Source: Adiantum capillus-veneris
Lineage: Eukaryota > Streptophyta > Polypodiopsida > Polypodiales > Pteridaceae
Direction of reading: 5' to 3'
Length of the DNA stretch: 64,000 nt
Assembly: GCA_014529385.2 (NCBI GenBank)
Contig: CM043948.1
Location: forward strand, 80,712,760-80,776,759
The notes under the pieces were generated by a model. That model searched no databases, was not told the DNA's origin, and saw only the letters and a program-made list of their open reading frames with translations. A program made the translations under genes and the position numbers. This document shows positions 22,240-30,300 of this stretch, one piece after another. The number at the start of each line of letters is the position of its first letter. The first letter of the stretch is position 1.

Positions 22240-25200
22240 GATTCCATAGGTAGCAGGGGTCGCCCCATTTGTGGCTCGGGTTCGATGGATCCGCCTACCG
22301 AAGGGGAAGGGCCGGGTGTAGATAGCTACACCACCCCAAAAAAAACAACAGCTACATTTAAACGGAGAAATAGAGATACTGTACTATCACCAGGATCCTT
22401 ACGTGTTGGGAAAACCTCCAAGATACATGATGAGCTAATGATGGAGAAGGTCCAGGTGATGCTCAAATCAGAGCTAAACTATATGAGGGATGACATCATG
22501 AAGGAAATACACACGAGCGCTGAGAGCTACAGGACCTCCATGTATGGAGACATGATGAGAGAACTAAGGAGAGAGATCCGGGAGATACAGAATGAGGAAA
22601 TTCAGATCTTGAAAACGGAATTACGAAACCTAATCAAGGCCGAAGTAAATGTAACAGAATGCGTTATGCAAAAGAAACTCGATGAGACAGTAGCAAGTTT
22701 TGAAGCATGGAGAACAAATATGGAAAAGCACATGGGGGAAAAAGATGCAATAATCGAGGAGCTAAAAGGAGAACTTGCGGCTTGCAAATCTGCAACTAAG
22801 GAGAAGGGAGACGACCAACCTTCGGTGCTGAAGGAGCTCGAGGACATGAAGGATCAGATGAAAGCTCTATGGGAAGGATATGAACAGAAATCGAAAACGG
22901 CATCTTCATGGTCGGAACGTCTTTTTAAGACACAAGAAAAGGTTGATGAAGCAGAGAAATGGATTGAGGATGCGAAGAAAGGGAAGGCCCAGATGCCCGA
23001 GACCACACCTACCGCCATCTTTATTAATATGACCATTGAGGAAGAGCAGAAAAGGAAGAATCCGGCTCTGCATGTGCGGGTCACAGGAGTCAAAGACAAA
23101 GAGAATGTAGATGAATAAGTGAAGGAACTACTACAACGCATGGGCATCACAGAGCCTACTCACACAAGTGCATGGAGAGTGGGCAAGAAAGGAATCGATG
23201 AGAAGGGAAACGTAAAGGATAGGGCACTTATTCTCCGCTTCCTGAATATAGAAATAAGGAAAGAACTTCTAAAGAAGAGGCCAACTCTTAAGAAAACCCG
23301 TATTTTCTTAGGAGATGACCTTACATTGGCACAAGTGGCACACATGCAAGAGTTGATGCCAGAGATCAGGGCAGCAAGAGAAAAGGGGAAAATCGCCTTT
23401 TATAGAGGAGGGAAAGTAGTGGTTCTGGAAAAGCGCTCAGCATGACGGTGTGAGACCTATGGGGCGACGCTCCGGATAGAGGCGTGGAATTGTAATGGAT
23501 CATATAGGCTAGATGTAGGTGCCTTTGAAGACAGCTTTAGGGACAGAGACATAGTTTTCTACTCAGAGACACACCAGATACCGGGACAACTTATGCCACA
23601 TGTGAAGGGTTATTTATGGGAAACAGCTAGTCGACCAAACAAGAGATCTCTACGGGGTAGCCAAGGTTCAAGAGGAGCAGCAGTCTTATTTAAAGAGGAT
23701 CTGAAACCACTACTATAGATTATCAGGTAAGATGAGCAAGCAAGGTATATGTGGGTGAGAATGAGAGCCGAGACAGGTAGATTTCTATATATTGCTATAT
23801 GCTACTTCCCTCCAAGTACATCAGTCTACTCCTCACCTAAAGGACAGTCCCCTTTCTCCATATTGAATAATGACATATGGGAGTTCTCTAGAGATGGAGA
23901 CATCGTTCTCTTAGGAGATTTTAATGCCAGAACGGCCAACTCTCAAGCAGTATTCTATGATACTTCTGAGGAAATGCTCAGAGAAGTGGATTTAGCACAA
24001 AGGGGGCTTACTAGAAACTCACAGGATAAAGAACACACTGAATATGGGAGACATCTCATGGAGATGGCAACTATACATGGTTTGGCCATACTTAATGGTC
24101 TAGAGAATTTCCCTTTATTTGGGGGATTCACATGCTTCCCGCACAGGCATGGGGCCAGTACAGTGGATTATGTCATGACTTCACCAAGCTTTATTTCTAG
24201 TATCGAGGACTTTAAGGTGGGACCCAGACCGGTTGGGATTGCAGTGGATCATGCTCTCTTGACCTTATCAATCTCCTTCCAATACAATGCCTCTCAAGTA
24301 CAAAGGAAGAAGACACACACAAGATATACTCTCACGCCAGAAACTGATTCAGTCTCTGTGGAAAAGATCTACGATAGGATGTGGGCAGCCGAGCCAGTAT
24401 ATACTTAGCGGAGATTACTTCTCAGTTAACAGAGATACTACATGGAGCAGCACAAGAGGCATACCCACACACTCAACCTGATCAGAAGAGAGGATCTGGG
24501 AACATGCCTCAAAACAGTTGGTATGACGAGGAATGCAGAGAGACGAGAACCCAGGTCCAGAAAGAGTTTACACTTGGGATCATCACATATAAGCAGTCTC
24601 AGATTGCTCTTCGTCGTATAGTACGTCGCAAGAAAAGGGCATTTTTAGCCAAACTGGAGAAGGATTTATATCAGCTCTTCTTGAGTCAGGACTCACACGA
24701 GGCCTTGCGTTTATTTCACGAGCACTCACCGCCTCCGACGATTACTTCTCCTAAGATTTGGGGTCAATATGTAACATCATTATATATGGTATCTGGACAG
24801 CCTCCATTACCAGATCCGCTAGAGCCATACCCTGCTACTAGTACTTTCTTTACTACGGAAATGGTGAAAAAAGCCATTGATACGATGAAGACAAGAAGAG
24901 CATATGATCATGATGGTTTAGTAGCAGAACATCTGATCCATGCCAGGGATCTACTTTCAGAAGTCCTTGCTCGTCTGTTTAATCGGGTCATGTGTGAAGG
25001 ATTACCTGAATCTTGGAAATTATCTACTATCGTACCTATTTTCAAGTCAAGGGATCCTATGATACCCGGGAACTACCGTGCCATTATGGTAGGTCACACA
25101 TTGACCCGACTGTACGCATCCATTCTTGAACAAAAATTGAGTAGATGGGCAGAGAATGAGGGCATAAGGGCAACAGGACAAGCTGGATTCAAGAGGGGTT

Positions 25201-27257
25201 ATTCCACTTTAGATCATATTCTTACACTCGGAGCCATTATTGAGGAAGGAAGAGCAAGCGGGAGAAGGATGTATTGTTGCTTTGTGATTTTCGGAAAGCT
25301 TTTGATACACTACCAAGGGCCAGATTGATGCGCAGGATGCAAGAGTTAGGGGTCCCCAAAGAGATTATTTGGGGGATCATGGCCTTATACGGGTCAGTAA
25401 CTGGATATGTACGTACTCCAGAAGGGGATTCCCACATTGTTCATTCCACCGTTGGAGTAAAGCAGGGATGCCCACTCTCCCCTACTTTATTTGGTATGTA
25501 CATAGATGAGGTATCAGATTACATTGATAGAGAGGGTGACAGAGGTGCTCAACTTGCAGGGTCATGGATCCCTTTGTTGTTGTATGCAGATGATATTGTA
25601 TTGATAGCAAAATCCCCAGATGGAATGCAGAGGCAGCTAGATGCATTACATAAATTCGCGGAGGACAATGGACTATCGGTAAACTTCGGTAAACCCAAAG
25701 TTATGGTGTTTAACACCACACCGCAGTGGGTTAAAAGATCGGCACCTACATTTGTATATGGCCAGGATACAGTAGAGTACACAGATGCATACACATACCT
25801 TGGTGTGGTATTTGAAGGACCGAAGTTTACTCTTAAGAAAGCAGCGGATGCTAGATTGTCCAGAGCCTCTGCGGCCTTGGGAGGGTTGGAGAGGATGTGT
25901 TCACAAGTGCAGTTTCAAGAACCACGAACAAAACTTTGGCTCTTTGATACTGTGGTGGCTTCGGCTATGCTTTATGGGGTCCAGATTTGGGACCATCTGT
26001 GGATCAGGATAATTGGAAGTCAATGGAGAGACCTTTGGTATCTATGATTTCCCGAATGATTAGAGCCAAGGCCTCCGTACCACACGCGATTACCCGAACG
26101 GAACTAGCTACCCCTCCGATAGAAATTGAAGCTCTTACCAGATCGGTGTCCTTTATACATGGTTTCTGGGATACAAATAATTGCCGATATACTAGACTGG
26201 CCCTCGAATCCTCTCGACAATTAGCAATGAAAGGGGATACATCATGCTGGTATGCGTAACTGTCCTCGTGGTTTCAGAGACACGGGTTCAGTATGGAAAG
26301 ATTACCCCCCTTCCAATACTCTCTCGAGGCTCCATCACTAGCAATTACACGAACGGAGATTAATAAAATCATTCGTCAGGATCTTATACAGTTGGATACT
26401 AAGAGGACATGGGTAGACCCTACACAAGAATTGGGCACGAAGATGGCCGACTACAAAGAAAACTTCCTACAGCTATCTGAAGATGGATTTGTGATTCGCT
26501 CGAGCTACATGGATACCCATCTGTCTCATGGTTTGAGATGTGCTATTGGTCAGATTCGTACATCCTCACACCAGTTGGAAATTGAATTTGGCAGATTTAG
26601 GGGAATCCCACCTGAGAGCAGAATTTGCAAGTTATGCGGAATGGAGCCAGAGACAGAATTACACTACATATGCGACTGCACCGTATACTATGAGATACGT
26701 GGGCGTTTCCATTGCCTATTTAAAGAAGGCTTTGGACCTCTAGATAGAGTCGTGCAATACCAAGATCAAAGATGCTTAGGCTTGTACCTATTGGAACTAC
26801 ATCGGCACAGGGATAATCTAATGAGAAGACAACGAGCACTGTAGCCTCAGAGGCAGATCACAGATTTCTTCGGATCGAGAGAAGCAGGAGTGGAAGGAGA
26901 AGCAAGAGGCCAGCAGCCAGCACAAAGGAGTACCCACATTCATACCAAAGGCACCCTCATTGACAGGGCGATTGAGCTTAGCAAATCGAGACGACCACGA
27001 CCGAGATACAGAAGCACACTTCACCGGAGGAGACTACAACAAAGGATTAGAAGCATTCTAGCCAGACACCCAGAATGCTCCTAAGAAGTTTATTTAATAC
27101 TTTGTATTTAGTTTTTCACATTTATTTTCACACTTTTCACACTGAGTACTTTAGTACTAAGGTACCCAGACATTGTAACAGATTCACCACTTTTGTATCA
27201 GTTTGGTCTCATAGGTCACTTTGGCCTTTTGAAGACGTTAATATAGCATTTCATTTC

Positions 27258-27340
<83 letters not shown>

Positions 27341-30300
27341 TTGCGTAGAGAAAAAGCAGCCACGCAATTTCCGGAAATCTCCGTAATTGGCGCCGCAAAA
27401 AGCGGGATTCTGCCGTACGGTGCCACGTGTCATGCTTCCGCACTTTCCGGGTTCTGTCCTGTTGCCATTAGGGTTAGGGTTAGGGTAGGGTTCTGGCAGG
27501 TTTTAGGGTTTGCAGGTTTTAGGGTTAGGGTTTCCAGAATTAGGGTTTTCAGCAGCATTTAGGGTTAGGGTTTCTAGAATGGTCTCGGGCAGCCATGTCA
27601 TCACTTTGTGACAGCATGACTATGCAGAGCGGTTGTACCAAATACCAGGAAAGCCACTGATCCCGAAGCTATAAGATCCACTCCCTACCATCTTGACTTT
27701 TTTCACAACTGACATGGTGGAGCATCTAGCATGGCCGATCAGCATATCACCCAAGTAAGCAAAATGAGCATTGATTTATGCAGCAGATGCACTATCCCTT
27801 TTGATAGCACGTCTCCAAACGAGCTTTGATTGAGGGACTACCAGAGGAGTGCCCATCCACAAATCTGGCGACACCCTGGATCATGAGAACTGCATGACTA
27901 TTATGATTGGAGACACATTGGCCAGACTCTGAGCAGAGCTCAGGACTTATGCACAGATATCAGGGCTAAGAGCACCAGGATAGGCTGGTTTCAGAGGCAC
28001 TTTTTCTCTTATTGATCATATTTTCGTGGTTTGTTGCCTAATAGATGTGGCAAAGGTGTGGAAGAGGAGGCTTTTCCTCTGCTTTGCGCATTTCCCTAGA
28101 GCCTTTGACATTGTTCCCAAACAAAGAATCTTCCAGCGCCTTAAGGACATTGGTGTACCCTCCACGATGATCAGCGATACTTTGTATGCACAGGTTACAA
28201 GAAGAGACGCCCAAGTGGTATGTTGGACCCCATTGCTAGCATATTGCTGTGAAGCAAGGGTGACCCCTATCCTAAACGCTATTCAGGCTCTACATTGATG
28301 AGATATCGGACTACATTCTGGCTGGTAAGAGGACGAGCAAACCTGTCAAGTATATTGTTATAGTATACTTTACGATGATGACACTATCTTGATTTGTAAG
28401 TCGAGTGAACCTTGGAAAGACCAAATACATGATTTTTCTGCATCAAGAACAGTCAAGAGCATAGCAGTACTCACATGTACCACACCCCCAGTTTGGAACT
28501 CGGTGGAGCTGGCTAGGTACATGAATTTCACAATTGTACTCTCTAATACCCCTACATTTAGAACCACCTTGAAGGTGAATTAAAAGAGGTATTGCAGGCC
28601 ATTCTGAGGACATACATGAATGTAATGGAAGTCGTGGTACAAACGAGACTAGATATGTACTTCTACTTTTAAAGCATACCAACCAAACAGGACTATTCAC
28701 CCTTGGCTTAAATTGTCCAAGCAAGAAAACTCCTTAAAAAAAGTTGAACAGTGACCAATGTGCATCTAGCCCATAGCTGTCTGCAAGGTGAATGCCCCAG
28801 AGCTATACAAGGCACATGTGCATCTATAAGGTTCCATCTTCGGATTTCTCTTGTCTCTCACCTCTTCCAGTCATCCTGCCTGCTTTTAAGAAAACTAATG
28901 CCTATTGTCTTTGATCTAAAGATACTTTAGATTGCAGGCACAGGAATGCTACAGGACTCTTTGTTTTATAAAACAAGACCCTCTATTATATTTCTCCTTG
29001 ATTGATTAAAAGAAGGTGAATATATGTGTGATTCTAGAGAGAAATTTAACCATCTTTGGTAATTACTACACAATAAGTCAAGGGCAATGCTTTCTTGACT
29101 AAAATGATCAATCTAGTGTAAGGAGCTCAAATAACCTTAAAAACTAAGCAAACTGCATGCCATAAACTTATGTATGTAGATCAGTTTAAATAGACCTCAT
29201 AGTAAAATCAGAAAAAGATCGTAATAGATACAGCTAGCATCATGGTGTAAAAACTACAAGGCCTACAAGTTTTCCTCTATACCCTTGAGGAATTTAGCAT
29301 CATTCTCTCCCTTCACAAATCATGTCCAAATAAATTGTTAGTTAAGTGATAATGAGAAATCATTACCAATAAAGGATCCAAACATCATGAAGCACATCAT
29401 ATAAATGACTGATAGAATAAGAAAAAAAAAGTAAGATACGAGCCAATAAGCTCCATCTCCAAGTCCATGCATCTTCATCATGATTCTAAGTCTTTGTTGT
29501 TTCTCGTATACCAGAGTTGAAATGATCACCTAAGGAGTATCCAATGGCTGATTATACTTCTGTTAGGCAATGCTTAAACATGTAAACAAACTATAATTGT
29601 TCAAGTATGCAGAACTTGATGTGATAAGGATTTTGAGAGGAAAAACAATTGGAGGGCATGAAACCTCTAATTTCTGAATAAGAGAAGGAAAATATACAAC
29701 CTCTCAATCTATTCAAAAGATGGAGCCAAAAACCCAGCATGATAGAGGGGTTCACATACAAAAATATTGTATAATGTGAGGGTCTAGAAACATTAAAATA
29801 TTTCTCTTCAAAGTCCTTCACCAAAATGTCCAGTAGAGAAACTTTAACGTGTCCACTGGCACAGCATTTCTGCAGATTCAAACCCAGCCACGCAGTACCC
29901 TTGCCATGCGTAAAAAGAAGTTGACATTTTTCTGGAGACCCCAACATGGTTTCGGAGGCCTCAACACGAAGGTTTGTAGAGTTAAATGGCATAATGGCAT
30001 ATCAGACTATCCTTAACTCCCCCCCCCCCCCCCAAAACTGGGACCCCAGCCTCCCCCCCACCCGCCAAAAAAAAGGTCAGCTCCCAAAAGAAAGAAACTA
30101 ACTAAGCTGAAGATATTCGTAACGTGATAGCAAACTTTAATTAGAAGAAACCACTCACAGGGAGTAGAAGTTGAATCACCCACATGAAAAACAATGGCCC
30201 TAGTAATGCTGAAAAGTCGAGCTTTAGGGTTGTTGCTGACTTAGGCATCTCTGAAACAAACCATAGAGGCAGTTGTGCACTTGAGCCTAACAGAAAACGT

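Larger units (their letters stand above)
22239..27260 (+). mobile_element. LINE family B, copy B1 (near full length, defective)
   Basis: About 5.0 kb with a 46-bp 5' leader, ORF1 (22285-23445), ORF2 with endonuclease and RT (23476-26844 or further) and a 3' UTR. It is bounded on both sides by (CT)n. It has stops and frameshifts in both ORFs but keeps every domain. Relatives in the window are B0, B2 (32720-34412), B3 (ORF1 at 35128) and a relic at 8461-9480. It lies in the ABCA intron on the strand opposite to the gene. Confidence 0.88.

Noticed and set aside
27462-27580. TTAGGG/TTTAGGG clusters as an interstitial telomere or chromosome end
   Set aside because: They are irregular, interrupted, and fall inside a recognisable G3-family LTR relic. 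The intact G3 LTRs have the same words.
29591-29992. 133-codon minus-strand ORF as an ABCA exon
   Set aside because: No similarity to ABCA proteins and no fitting splice phase. It lies in the intron between two exons that already have intact boundaries.
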